64,000 nucleotides of DNA from Heliopora coerulea (GCA_030142905.1 JASJOG010000188.1:372001-436000); one strand, 5' to 3'. Numbered from the stretch's first letter, positions 12,644 through 25,100 are shown. The notes: generated from the sequence alone by a model not told the origin. Program-made: numbers and translations.

Positions 12644-13240
12644 TCACATCGCTAATCCGAGTTTCACGTTGTTCACGATCATCAGGCAACTGAGTAGGTA
12701 ATCCGGTGGGGCTTTCTTTTTAATCATCGGTGGCGTTGCTATGGTGCGTGGGAGGCTGGATGACTCATCACTTCTTTCTTCTACGGGGCTGAATTTAGAA
12801 ATGCTGCATTTGTTTTGGCGTCGGCATTTCAACACAAGCTCTGACCTTTTGTTTAACAGGGTTCTTTTGTCCGCTTTCAAATAGATAGTTTTTCCCCTAA
12901 GCAAAGGTTGCATCACCTTGCTCTGATCGTATAAGTCGCGGCCTGTTTCAAAATTTCCCACTTGATAGCAAAAACTTTCTTCTTTTCTTTAAGGTCCAAA
13001 ATGTACTTACATTGCTCCATTTTGTTCGCGTATTTCTTATCTTTGAAAGATTTTGTGTGGTTTCTGTAGCGTTCTTTGAAGGGGTTTGCTGTCATGCCTA
13101 TATAATGTTTTGTTTCTCCGTTGTCGGCCGTTGTGATATTTGCTCTGTAGATTACGTTCGTTGTTTGGCATTTTCCCGGAAGTCGACATTCGTCTTTTCG
13201 TCGGCAGTTCCAGGTGTCAGTGGTGTGGGATTTCGTCTTC
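12644..13240 (-). pseudogene. Penelope-like element C-terminus with GIY-YIG nuclease, frameshifted
   Basis: Reading from 13240 down, the translation gives a linker ending in ...KHYIG, then MTANPFKERYRNH and KYANKMEQCKYI. This is the GIY-YIG endonuclease of PLEs (YIG, the Arg in FKERY, and the following Glu/Lys-rich segment). A frame change near 12930 separates it from the final part, which has ADKRTLLNKRSELVLKC. The usual DLKEKKK..FAIKWEILK stretch is present. The RT domain is absent, so this is a 5'-truncated, broken copy. The last codons overlap the hammerhead motif at 12649-12689. Confidence 0.75.
12649..12689 (-). ncRNA. hammerhead ribozyme motif of PLE type
   Basis: On the - strand the core CUGAUGA is the complement of 12679-12685 and GAAA is the complement of 12662-12665. 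Between them is a short stem II (CGU/ACG). Stem III (ACUC..GAUU, one mismatch) ends in U, followed by A at the cleavage position. Stem I is UUGC/GCGA. PLE hammerheads with such minimal stem III are an established class (Cervera and de la Peña). The motif overlaps the last codons of the adjacent PLE frame. Short stems make activity uncertain. Confidence 0.55.
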
Positions 13241-13278
13241 GCTAGGATTCTAAAGCATATTTATATCAAAGCACAACT

Positions 13279-14041
13279 TTAGGATCCTAAAGATTTCGTC
13301 TTCGCTACATCATCGCCACAGTCTTCCCAAACATTGTGAGGGTTTTTACACTGGTCACTGCACTGGCAAGCATCTGTACATGATAAGCTATTTCTGTTGC
13401 ACGTGCAGTGGCCAGTTGAACAGGTACAGAGACACGCACACATAACCAATTCTAAAAGTGCAGCTGATGCGGGAGGGAGTGACATTCAATATAACTCAAT
13501 GTGACCTTCCTTGATAATTTACCCACGCCCCTTAGGTGATGGAACATCGGGATTTGCAACCAAAGCACATTGCCAGACAGCAGCTTGAGAGTTTACTCGC
13601 ACTGTATGTTGTTTTAATGCACCTTGGTAAGGCGGGAGACAATGTGATTGTGCTTGTTTGCTAGCAAACATTTGGTAACGACAGTTGTTGACTCTAGGTA
13701 CTTCGGGGTAACCATACATGTGGCAAACAAACTTTTCACACTGAGAAATGAGAACATCATCGGTATTGAACGATCTCCCAAGCATTGTCATGGTTTGGCA
13801 GGGTGCTTCGTTTTTCTGGACTGTTTAGTGAAGCTTTCTTCCCTTTGCCTGGGAACGAACTGACAGAGTCACAACCAGTGGATGCATGCAAGCCTGGTAG
13901 AGCATCACAAAGCTGAGGACCAGCCGCATCTGGTATTGCTGAGACATCGAGATATACCACTCTGGTCTTTAATTTCTTCATGATAAGGAGGTGTGCTGGA
14001 ATTTGGTTGTTAAAATGACAAAGCAAGGATTGCTACATCCG
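13279..14041 (-). pseudogene. broken cysteine-rich repeat-family gene (transposon-associated, function unknown)
   Basis: Three consecutive - strand frames (13757-14026, 13519-13791, 13279-13485) read as one protein with frame changes. In order they contain LPGLHASTGCDSVSSFPGKG, then CEKFVCHMYGYPEV with NNCRYQMFASKQ, then LPPYQGALKQHTVRVNSQAAVW. The end is a Cys-rich tail (CTCSTGHCTCNRN, CTDACQCSDQC). From memory, the same motif order recurs in multicopy uncharacterised genes of cnidarians and other invertebrates. That suggests a mobile-element protein, but I cannot name the superfamily. The frame breaks make this copy non-functional. Confidence 0.5.
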
Positions 14042-14116
14042 TATCTTGAGACTTGATTATAATGGTGATTTCGACACTTTCTGCAGCATGTTTGACATGA
14101 AGAAGGAGCTTTGTGT

Positions 14117-14245
14117 CGGCTTCTTGATGGTTGCCGGTTAGAGCGTCTCACCGGTCATCAGAAGGTTGCGGGTTCGATCCACGTCTGGGGCTCAGAAATC
14201 ATTTTCTGAGTATCGAGCTTGAAGATCGTTCATCTACCTTAATTC
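14117..14245 (+). repeat. tRNA-derived SINE, 5'-damaged copy
   Basis: The B box GGTTCGATCC is clear near 14169-14180. The sequence before it (GGTTAGAGCGTCTCACCGGTC) matches the other heads in this window, but the A box is damaged. The tail with CTCAG..TTTTCTGAG and GATCGTTCATCTAC follows. It abuts the LINE endonuclease fragment, apparently having inserted into or truncated it. Confidence 0.75.
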
Positions 14246-14880
14246 TCGCTTTCTTGGTGATTTGAGGTGCATGCATGTCAGCGATGAATACGAATTTATT
14301 TTTCCATTCCCCCCAAAGCTCATTAAGGTCAGGCAAGTCACTCGACAGTGTTTGGGTGGGTTCTTTAATTAACTGTTGAAATTGAAATAAGTCAGAAAGG
14401 TCTACAAGTCTATTTGTTTGCGGACTTATTTTGTCCCTTTTTACAGTTAAAACCTCCAACTGGAACTACTTCTTTATTTTCAGAGTCCATCTTTTTAACA
14501 CACTCTTCATACACCTCAAAGAGTTCGACCGGCGAATCTGACGGCTTATACCAAGTATTGATCAAAAATGACTTTAATTTTGGCTTGGAGATCTCAACTG
14601 TGGTTGTCTCCAAATCATCTGCCATTAAATCTAGTCTCAGTTTATAATCTATTATGCTTCTAACGTAAATGGCTACTCCACCTCCACTTCTATTTCTGTC
14701 CTTTCATAAGAGGTCATATCCATTTAAATATATTTTATTATCTGGAATAGAGTCATCCCACATGGTTTCATTTAGGCTGACAATGTCAAATTGTTGATTA
14801 TGTAGATATAACCTAAATTGATTAATATTCTTTACCAAACTTCTAATGTCAAGGTGGGCAATTTGAAATCCTCTCATTTT
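14246..14880 (-). pseudogene. LINE APE-type endonuclease fragment (CR1/L2-like)
   Basis: Reading the - strand from 14880: MRGFQIAHLDIRSLVKNINQ, then FDIVSLNETM (the catalytic Glu motif of exonuclease-endonuclease-phosphatase proteins), GGGVAIYVR, NTWYKPSDSPVELFEVYEEC and VPVGGFNC, where the family usually has GDFN. These are successive EEP blocks of the LINE ORF2 N-terminus. An in-frame stop follows NGYDLL, and a frame change occurs near 14420. The RT part is missing. It may belong to the same family as the LINE at 55374-56939. Confidence 0.75.
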
Positions 14881-15498
14881 TTAAAGTTGATTTTTAATGC
14901 TAAATCGAGTTTTCTTTGCAGATACAATTTAGATTAGATTATTTTGTACTATTTGTAAAATCATGACGGGCATTAGAATTTTCAGCTGGTAGGCTATTCT
15001 CAATTGCAGCATTATTTGAACTACATTCATCCTTGTTAACATGATTTAAAATATTTCTCGATAGAACTGAAGTCCTAGATCTATTGAGATGTACCCCACA
15101 GGGGTTAATATATTTATGCTCGATATTCATGTGTATAAGACCCAGTTTATGTCAGTCACAGTATTTTGGAAGTTTATTATTTAACATTTATCAGTGTAAC
15201 ATGAGTCGCTCAATATGTGACAACGCGCTGGTAAAACTCACGACAGAAGTCAAAGCAAAATAGTAATGCAACATGACTGACCAACTGTTACAATCTGAAC
15301 GAACTATTGTCACAAACTATGTTAATTCTGGATTTGACTGTGACGAAATATGACGTTTTTTGTCTGAATTTCACGTTATAAACATGAGTGACCGGTAGAA
15401 AAGGGCTAAGAACTTGGGGTTTGAGACGACGAAGCCTTACTTTAAGCAACACCCTAGAGCAAAAAACTAAGCTTGACGACAATTTTAAACGTAATAAT

Positions 15499-16772
15499 GC
15501 GGACATTCAGATGCGTAAATCAATATGGTTGCTACTAAGAGATGAGCATTGAGGTAATTTTAAAATGATTCTCGATATTCTTATTTGATGTTTAAGAATT
15601 AGAATATTGATCCGATGAACTTTGCTTGTTTTCCTGCACAACAGAGTTTGTAGATGAACGAAAACGCTGTACTGTAGAGTGTCATCACGACGAATCATTC
15701 GGTTGCACTTCATGTTATCCCGGTCTGTTATTGGCTGTTGCTAAACAAGAACAGGTCAGTCTGAAGACGTTTTATTCTGATGTTTCGTTGAATGCATCTC
15801 AAAATCTTCAGAGATGCTATTGCATAATTGCCTAAGCTTAGATATAAAATTACAAGGTGTCACGAATTGACCAGTAAAAGAACAGTGTTAAAAACAGCAT
15901 TTATAAGTAATGTCAGTTAATGACATTTAGTAAATATATATCTAAACTCAGGCAATTATATCATAGTATCTCCTTCCATGTAATGATGCATACAATGAAA
16001 CTTCAGAATAAAACGTTATCATCTTTTCACTTCGTATTTATGCCAGGCTTTAATATTTCTTACAAGGCTTCGCCTCCCGCTTGGTCAGTCTGCCTGATGT
16101 TCCAGTGAGTGCTTCATGAGGGAAGAACTATAGCAAGATGTTGAGTAGATAAAACCAAATTTACAAACGTTCACAAGGTGCTATAAGCTCACGACTGACC
16201 TGTTCTACACTAGCAACAGCCGACAACAGACCGGGATAACATTTTGTCAGTAAGTTTTTTCAAACACAACGTCGATTGCGTGTTTATCTGTATTTAGAGC
16301 AACCGAATGATTGATCGCAATGCAACGTTACAATATAGCGTTTTCATTTATCTACAAACTTTTTGTGGAGGAAAACGAATAAACTTCAACGGATCGCCAT
16401 TTTAATTCTTAACCATCAAATCAGGTTATCGAGAATTATTTCAAAAGTTACTTCATTTATTCAATGCTCATCTCTTAGTGAAAACAGAATAAACGTAATT
16501 CCGAGGAAAGTGTGCATAATCACATTTTGATTCATGAAGCAGAACTTCATTATGGTTAATTTTCGACTTTAAGTTATCTTCAGACTAAGAATTAGTCTCA
16601 AGATGACTTAGTTAAAGTTGAAAATTAACTATGATAAAATAGTGCTTCATTAATCAAACCGTGATTGTAGACACTTTCCTCGGAGTTACGTTTTTTCTGG
16701 TTTTACTGAAAAAATTAGTTGGCCAGGGATTAATCTCTTAGTGGCAATCATATTGACTTGCACCTCTTAATG
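15499..16772. mobile_element. second fold-back (inverted-arm) element
   Basis: The left arm (15499 to about 15765) is mirrored by the right arm (about 16190-16480 plus 16735-16772). For example, TGGTTGCTACTAAGAGATGA at 15527 is answered by ATCTCTTAGTGGCAATCATA at 16733, and CCCGGTCTGTTATTGGCTGT by its complement near 16220-16245. The right arm is interrupted by 16481-16745, which begins and ends beside direct repeats of ATCTCTTAGTG. The ~420-bp loop has no recognised gene. Confidence 0.7.
16492..16692. mobile_element. palindromic MITE-like element
   Basis: The two ends, AACGTAATTCCGAGGAAAGTG and its near-complement CACTTTCCTCGGAGTTACGTT, and much of the interior pair with each other around a centre near 16590. 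The ~200-bp unit is nested in the right arm of the second fold-back. No coding capacity. Confidence 0.65.
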
Positions 16773-17060
16773 TCCCCATATTTTTTCGTTTGTTTTGGCC
16801 ATAACATCGATGTTTGGCCAGCTAAGAGTGGATAATGAATGAGCATGCACCAAACGCTCATTGCTTGTGTCTTGAGGAGGATAAATTATTGTGTTAAAGT
16901 AGTGTTTGTCCTTTATTCCGATTTATTCTTAGCGAACATTCATATAAATAAAAAGGTTCTTTTACTAGAGATCCTTTATGCGTTTATCCCCTGCATAATG
17001 TTTCTTTGTTAAAATCTGCATTCTGTACAATGTGAAACAGTTACTTTTTGTAACATTTAT
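16773..17060. other. short spacer, nothing recognised
   Basis: AT-rich sequence between the fold-back and the LINE fragment. No feature seen. Confidence 0.4.
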
Positions 17061-17063
17061 CTT

Positions 17064-17540
17064 TTGCCTGGTTTAATGATGAAAAAAGCTAGTAGCAGAA
17101 TGTACATTCTAGGAGTTTGTAAACATTATGGGTTCTCTAAGCAACAATTAGATCTTCTTTTTAATTGTCTTATAATCTCTCTTTTCACCTTTGCTGTTGA
17201 AATTTGGGGTAGAGCTTCTTATCATAAATACGTAAGTCAGATTGATAAGTTTGTCAATCGTGCCCATAGAAATGGGTATACTAGCAACCGATCGGATTTT
17301 AAAGCAATAATATCGAATAGAGACTAGAAATTATGGACAAAAATTATAAATCAAGAAAAGAATGCTTTACACGTTCTTTTACCTAACAAGATAAATCGAC
17401 CTTTGAGATCGAGGGGTCATGATTTTGAACTACCTATTGTTAGAACTGAGAGGTTTAAAAACGCTTTTATAAATAGATGTCTTTTTATTTTATATGAACT
17501 GTTTATATTTTTATATTTTATTACTTCCGTAATTTTATAA
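17064..17540 (+). pseudogene. LINE 3' fragment, post-RT region (CR1/L2-like)
   Basis: The frame reads KKASSRMYILGVCKHYGFSK and then LFTFAVEIWGRASYHKYVSQ. It aligns directly with FKASSRMYILRVCKSYGYSK and FLYGIEVWGAAYQRKYLDRI in the LINE at 55374-56939. A TAG stop follows SNRD, after which homology continues to about 17500. It is a 5'-truncated relic of a related but diverged family member. It ends where the LRR pseudogene begins. Confidence 0.75.
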
Positions 17541-17578
17541 TCGATGTAAATAATTCTGTAATACCCAATTGTGGCATG

Positions 17579-18772
17579 TTAACATGTAAACTTGATGTTT
17601 CATCAGAACGCCGCGAAATTTCTCTCAAGGACATGACGAAGCTTCAAAAGTTCTTGTTATGTGCCGATGGAAAGAAGATTTTACCAATAGAAATGGATCA
17701 ACTACAAAATCTTCAAGATTTATTTATCTTTTATGATCCAATAGTTGGTCATTTCCGGCTATCCTGCAATCTTCGAAAACTGGTCCTGTACAACTGCGGA
17801 TTGACGACCTTCCCTTCGGCCATAACCACGATGATAGAACTAGAGATACTTGGGTTGTATTTCAATGAGTTTCAGGACCAATCAGTTTCAGTCCATGAGC
17901 TTATAAAACTCAAGCGACATACCATTGTCAGTTGTAACTTAAATGCTTATTCTGAAGTACTCGAAGATCTAATCGGTTTAGATGCTTTGAATCTTGGCAA
18001 AAATCCCAACCTTTGTAGGCAGCCATTTTCTTATTCAAAAATGATGAACTTGAAGGAACTGTGTATGGGTAAATGTGGTATTGAAATATTCCGGATGGTC
18101 TCGAAAGTTGCATGTGTTTAGAAAATCTAAACCTTAGGGAGAACAACGACCTTGGAAAGCAATCATTGTCTATTCTTGGACTGAAGCATTTCAAGAAGCT
18201 GAACATGAGTAAGTGTGGTCTTAAAATATTCCCGGATGGACTGGAAAATTGCATTAGTTTAGAAGATTTGGAGCTATTGGGGAACAAAAACCTTGACAAA
18301 CAGCCATTTTCTATTACTAGGCTGAAGAATTTGAAGAATTTAATGTGAGTTGGTGTGGTCTTAAAAAGCTCCCGGATGGACTGGAAAATTGCATTAGCGT
18401 AGAAGATCTGAACCTTAGTGAGCACAACTTTCTTGGCAAACAGCCATTTTCCATTACTATACTGAAGAATTTGAAGAAGGTGAATATGAGTGAGTGTGGT
18501 TTTGAAAAGTTCCCGGATAGACTGGAAAATTACATTAATTTAGAAGTTCTGGACCTTGAGATGAACAACGACATTGGCAAACAGCCATTTTCTATTCCTA
18601 GACTGAAGAATTTGAAGAAGCTGAGTATGAGTTGGTGCGGTCTTGAAAAGTTCCCAGATGGACTGGAAAATTGCATTGGCTTAGAAGATTTGAACCTTAG
18701 TGAGAGCAATGATTTTGGAAAGCAGCCACTTTCTATTACTGGACCAATGAATTTTAAAGAAAACCCAATCAT
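17579..18772 (+). pseudogene. LRR-Roco paralogue, 5'- and 3'-truncated, two frameshifts
   Basis: The translation from about 17585 parallels residues 205-400 and the LRR array of the intact exon at 22101-27882. Shared blocks include ISLKDM.KL.KFLLCADGKK and LRKLVLYNCGLTTFPSAIT. The frame breaks twice. Near 18092, TTCCGG replaces the expected TTCCCGG, a one-base loss. Near 18340, one base is altered in the LKNLKKLNM codons. Homology stops near 18772, before any Roc domain, and the 5' end abuts a LINE relic. Its LRR units are more diverged from each other than those of the intact gene, so it has not undergone the same recent homogenisation. Confidence 0.8.
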
Positions 18773-18921
18773 ACGATTTTATCTTTCTGACCTCGCAAAG
18801 ACTTTAAAAATCCTAACAGGTAGAACCCAGATGAAGGATAACTTCACAGTCATGACGTTCAACAGATGGAATAATTTATGAAAATATTTTGTTTGTAAGA
18901 GTTTTCTTAGGGATGTACTTA

Positions 18922-19204
18922 GATCAAACTGCTTGATGAAGGGGGAGGTCTGCCAAGGGGGTATAACTGATCCAAATTGCTTGATGAAGGGGGAAGTGTG
19001 CCAAGGGGGTATGACTGATCCAAATTCCTTGATGAAGGGGGAGGTGTGCCAAGTGGGTATGACAGACCAAACTGCTTGATGTAAGGGGAGGTGCGCCAAG
19101 GGGTTATGACTGACCAATCTGATTGATGGAAGGGGAGGTGTGCCAAGGGGTTATGACAGACCAAACTGCTTGATGGAAGGGGAGGTGTGCCAAGGGGTTA
19201 TGAC
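18922..19204. repeat. minisatellite, ~47-bp unit, six copies
   Basis: The unit is CAAACTGCTTGATGAAGGGG followed by GAGGTGTGCCAAGGGGGTAT. It repeats six times with a few substitutions, directly downstream of the LRR pseudogene. Confidence 0.85.
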
Positions 19205-22100
19205 TACCTCAGTTTTCATAGCATTTGTTATGTCCAATATGAAGTTTGTCATGGTCAACCTCTAGACTCTAGTTATGTTGGGGACGGGGTACGTTTTTGC
19301 ACTCAACCCAGTTTCTTATTCGCTATCACAATGATGGAGTTTAGAATTACTTCCGGAACAATTTTAATTTTGTTAGTCTTCTATCAGAAACAACTTTTGG
19401 AAATTTTAAAATTTTAAACCTATTCTATTTTAAACCATTTCTCCCCAACAAACGTTTTCAGGTTTGGAAGCACCAACCGATTGACTAATAGAGTTTATAT
19501 AATAAACTTTATTTACAAATAAAGTTTATTTAACTTTTTGGCTGATCAAATTATTGGGGGGAGCGTGACGCCCCCACACCTCACATTAAGAACATTCCTG
19601 CATTTTTCCGTGAATAAGGAGATACATTCGAAACGACCTATCTCAAACTTTAATATTATACTCTGTAAAACTTGGGGAAAAGTTAGCGCTCTGCCTATTC
19701 GTAAGTCCCAGTTCTAACTAACGTGTGAGTATCTCAGTTACCACTTAATATCTCGTTCCAGTTTTACAATATTTATTGAAAGTGAAAAGGAAACTAATTG
19801 ACGTGATGGCACGCAATGACAACTGCTGTGTATTTGATTAATTTTTGGTCATCAATTGTTTTCCATGCCAAAAGCATAAACTGCTTTTTGTTTCAGGTAA
19901 TGACTTGGATCAAGCCTTGATAAGATTACCTCGACAGTGCATTTTGTTTCACCTTTGTCATTGCTTAATGCTTGTCTTTTTTATCTAAGGTAAGCCGGTT
20001 AGTTGTACTAAAGTAAAGAATGAAAACTTCTTGACTTTCGACCTAGAGCTTCTTCGAATGGATGTATTTTGATTACACTATGTAAGGATGAAACCGTCAC
20101 TGAAATAAGTCTACCTAGCAAAATTCTGTCATATAATACTAGTTTTAATGTCACAAAAACTTGGTTGTACGTTTGTCGTTTCTGTAAAACTTTATTCTTA
20201 ATGTCAATCTTACTAACGTTAGCTAAATATTAACTTTCAAAAGTCTATTATAGCCATATGTCATATTGTATCTGTTTAAAGCAAACTTTGACCATAATAA
20301 ACCATGAGCGCAAAGCGATGAAAGCAGACGTTGTCCTTAGCTACTGAGAAGTTTCATAAGAAATAGATTTATATACCATATATAGAACATATTTTGTTTA
20401 CTGATGGAAAATAAAGTTATAAATGAGATGAAATAGGTTTGAAACCAAGAGGAACCCTCTAGAGCATTCTTTTCAATCTTATACCAGGTGATAAAAATGT
20501 CTGCAAAGAATTTCTTTGAGTTGACTTAATAGCGTATCAAAGGACAACTGTAGAGTAATAGTGGTATTGTTGGTTTTAAAGAAGTTTCAAACCATGTGGC
20601 TTTGGGTTTATTTTATAAAACAATTTAGCTTCAAAATCAAACAAAAAAACAAGTAGAAATGTAGAGGTATGATGTCTTTTAGGTCTTTCGTCGAGAATAT
20701 TTACAACCTTTACATTTGTTCTTAAATTGTCAACATAGCGCAATTTAAATGGAAACGTGCGCTGTAGTTTTTACCGAACGAATATCTACTTTCATAAAAA
20801 CGATAAAAACTAGTTACAAGTCAAAACTGGAATAATGTAAGTGCTGAATGCAAGAAAGACCGACAAAAGTTTTACCGAGGATTAAGGCGAAGTGTGAGTC
20901 TGAAAAACTTCTAAAATGTAAAGGCGTGAAAAAGCGGGAAGGTGAATTACATCACTTCCAAATGCATGGATTGAATTTTAATGTCACTCAAAAAAGTGGT
21001 TGAAAAATATTTACCATTAAGATTATACAGTGTCATTACCTGTTTATTTCAGATTAACAGAAACGAATTGACAACAGACCAGGGAAAACTGCAGTTAACT
21101 GGGCATTTTTATCAAATTTTCAGGTAATCATGCAAAGAGGTTTTACCTATATTATTTATTTTTATATTTGTAGGAGTATGTCTTGTTTACAGTCTTGATA
21201 TACTACAGATTTTGCTTAAATTCTGCGATAGAACGGTAAGTTACTCTTATTGCTGGTATCAAAAAGTACGAACTTTAAGCCATTAATACTGATATTTGAA
21301 ATTACTATATGGTATGGGAAACGGTAGGCTATTGTACCGAAAATGAAGCAATTTACTCAAGCCAAGCATTGAATACTCGACCAGCTTTAATGCCGGTAAT
21401 TTACAACCTCGACTTCGTAGATAACTTCGTGAACAACCAACAGATATTCAAATCACTCAGAAACCATATTGACTATTGTTCTGCCACCACACAACCAAGG
21501 AACCTGCATGTTCACAGACTACTTTTATGTGAGCAACAGTGCATGTTTACGTGTTAAATGACAAAAACCAAGCAATGCTTGATTCTCCAGAGGCAGACAT
21601 TGAAAGACTCCTTGGTATAAAAAACCAATGTTTGGAGAACGAAGGGAGATGATAAATGGTCATGCACCAAAATCCCAGTGTTTATTTACTGTGGACGATC
21701 AACAATTGTTTTAGAACCGTGTTGGTCCATTCGTGTACAAGTACATAACGTGCATTTCGCACAGATCCTGATATTTCCTAATACTTCCTAATACAGCGTA
21801 ACACTTCTTTCTTTAAATCTAGACATTCCGTACAATGTAAAAAGTTTAATTTCTGGCGACGTTTCTCGTTTGTCTGTTTTAATCTTAAATAGATTTAACG
21901 TTTGTCTGTTGATTATGTGTCAGTAGACATTTTTTTTTCATTTGAAATACAGACTACACCTCTTTTGCATTTACAGGATTAAATCCAAAATCGGCATTTT
22001 TCCTTCACGGTGCCCATAGAGTTTTGCAAAGATCGGTGATAACGTTAAAATTCAGCATGTGATAATGACTATTACATCTTAATAAGAAGAGGGGTTGAAA
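19205..22100. other. non-coding upstream region of the Roco gene
   Basis: I see no gene in these ~2.9 kb. An in-frame TAA at 22083 lies 18 bases before the ATG at 22101. An acceptor-like TTTTGCATTTACAG ends near 21976 and could mark a 5'-UTR exon border; this is a guess. Promoter elements could not be assigned. Confidence 0.4.
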
Positions 22101-25100
22101 ATGAGCGAAAGTTTTTTTGCCACAAACGTTGTCAACCGTTCAACTGATGATCAGTATGGAGACGTGATTGACCTTACAGCTGCCGATGATTCGGAAAAGT
22201 CTATTCCTTCCGAAGTTTTAAATCATCCACAAGTCAAGAAAATTCTACTTCTTCATCAACGTTTGCCGCGATTTCTGGAAAGTAACGTCGGTAATTTGGG
22301 ACGCCATATTTCAATTTCCGGATTTGACGAGTGCAATAACTACAACTCGGCTTATCAAAGATCTGAATACAATAAATATTTGTGGAAGACCTGTCAGCTC
22401 GAGACTGATCAACATGGTCTCATTCGTCTGGACATACGATGCAAAATATTGAAGCAAGATCCACTTTTCCCTTCAAGCAAAAAGAAGTTGCGGCGACTGA
22501 CACTGAGACATTATGAAACTAGTGTAATTAATCGTCTTGACAGGGACACTGTCGATGATTTAGAAGAACTGATTATTGCGAGTGGGGAACCAGGAGACAC
22601 GTTAACTGTAAATGTTGGTATGAGAAGATGGGAAAAATGTATCGAAAGTTTCCCTGAAATTTCTTTACATGATATTGCTTTAAAAACGTCAGGCAGTCGA
22701 GTAATTCAGCTTGACGTTTCATCAGAATGCCGCGAAATTTCGCTTAAGGATATGTCAAAGCTTGAAAAGTTCTTGTTATGTGCCGATGGAAAGAAGATTT
22801 TACCAACACAAATGGATCAAGCACACAACCTTCAAGATTTATATATCTTTGATGATCCGATAGGTGATCATTTCCAGTTATCATGCAATGTTTTAAATCT
22901 ACGAAAACTTGTCTTGTACAACTGCGGATTGACGACCTTTCCTTCAGCCATAACCAGGATGAAAGAGCTGGAGGTACTCGGGTTGTATTTCAATGATTTC
23001 CAGGACCAATCAATTTCAGTTCGTGAGCTTGTGAAACTGAAGCGACTTACGATTCTCAGTTGTAACTTAAATGCTTCTCCGGAAGGACTCAAAGATCTGA
23101 TCAGTTTAGAAGATCTGGACCTTTTTGGGAACAAAGACCTTGGGAAGCAGCCATTTTCTATTACTGGAATGAAGAATTTAAAGAAGCTGAATATGAGGAA
23201 GTGTGGTCTTGAAAAGTTCCCGGATGGACTAGAAAATTGCATTAGTTTAGAAGATCTCGACCTTTGGGGGAACAACGACCTTGGCAAGCAGCCATTTTCA
23301 ATTCGTAAGCTAAAGAATTTGAAGAAGGTAGATATGACTGCCAGCGGTCTGGAAAAGTTCCTGGATGGACTGGAAAATTGCATTAGTTTAGAAGATCTAC
23401 ACCTTTCCTCCAACGGCAACCTTGGCAAGCAGCCATTTTCAATTCGTAAGCTAAAGAATTTGAAGATCCTAGGTATTAGTAACTGTGGTCTTGAAAAGTT
23501 CCCGGATGGACTGAAAAATTGTATTAGTTTAGAAGATCTCGACCTTTCCTCCAACGGCAACCTTGGCAAGCAGCCATTTTCAATTCCTAAGCTAAGGAAT
23601 TTGAAGAAGCTAAATATGAGTAATTGTGGTCTTGAAAAGTTCCCGGATGAACTGGAAAACTGCATTAGTTTAGAAGATCTACGCCTTTCATCCAACGGCA
23701 ACCTTGGCAAGCAGCCATTTTCAATTGGTAAGCTAAAGAATTTGAAGAAGCTATATATGAGTAACTGTGGTCTTGAAAAGTTCCCGGATGGACTAGAAAA
23801 TTGCATTAGTTTAGAAGATCTCGACCTTTGGGGGAACAACGACCTTGGCAAGCAGCCATTTTCAATTCCTAAGCTAAGGAATTTAAAGAAGCTAGATATG
23901 ACAATGAGCGGTCTTGAAAAGTTCCCGGATAGACTGGAAAATTGCATTAGTTTAGAAGATCTACGCCTTTCCTCCAACGGCAACCTTGGCAAGCAGCCAT
24001 TTTCAATTCGTAAGCTAAAGAATTTGAAGATCCTAGATATGAGTAACTGTGGTCTTGAAAAGTTCCCGGATGGACTGAAAAATTGTATTAGTTTAGAAGA
24101 TCTCGACCTTTCCTCCAACGGCAACCTTGGCAAGCAGCCATTTTCAATTCCTAAGCTAAGGAATTTGAAGAAGCTAAATATGAGTAATTGTGGTCTTGAA
24201 AAGTTCCCGGATGAACTGGAAAACTGCATTAGTTTAGAAGATCTACGCCTTTCATCCAACGGCAACCTTGGCAAGCAGCCATTTTCAATTCGTAAGCTAA
24301 AGAATTTGAAGAAGCTATATATGAGTAACTGTGGTCTTGAAAAGTTCCCGGATGGACTAGAAAATTGCATTAGTTTAGAAGATCTCGACCTTTGGGGGAA
24401 CAACGACCTTGGCAAGCAGCCATTTTCAATTCCTAAGCTAAGGAATTTAAAGAAGCTAGATATGACAATGAGCGGTCTTGAAAAGTTCCCGGATAGACTG
24501 GAAAATTGCATTAGTTTAGAAGATCTACGCCTTTCCTCCAACGGCAACCTTGGCAAGCAGCCATTTTCAATTCGTAAGCTAAAGAATTTGAAGATCCTAG
24601 ATATGAGTAACTGTGGTCTTGAAAAGTTCCCGGATGGACTGAAAAATTGCATTAGTTTAGAAGATCTCGACCTTTCCTCCAACGGCAACCTTGGCAAGCA
24701 GCCATTTTCAATTCCTAAGCTAAAGAATTTGAAGAAGCTAGACATGAGTAATTGTGGTCTTGAAAAGTTCCCGGATGAACTGGAAAACTGCATTAGTTTA
24801 GAAGATCTACGCCTTTCATCCAACGGCAACCTTGGCAAGCAGCCATTTTCAATTCGTAAGCTAAAGAATTTGAAGAAGCTATATATGAGTAACTGTGGTC
24901 TTGAAAAGTTCCCGGATGGACTGGAAAATTGCATTAGTTTAGAAGATCTCGACCTTTGGGGGAACAACGACCTTGGCAAGCAGCCATTTTCAATTCGTAA
25001 GCTAAAGAATTTGAAGATCCTAGATATGAGTAACTGTGGTCTTGAAAAGTTCCCGGATGGACTGAAAAATTGCATTAGTTTAGAAGATCTCGACCTTTGG

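Noticed and set aside
22095..22100. TTG as the start of the Roco frame
   Set aside because: This is a eukaryotic gene and an ATG with a reasonable context lies two codons later at 22101.
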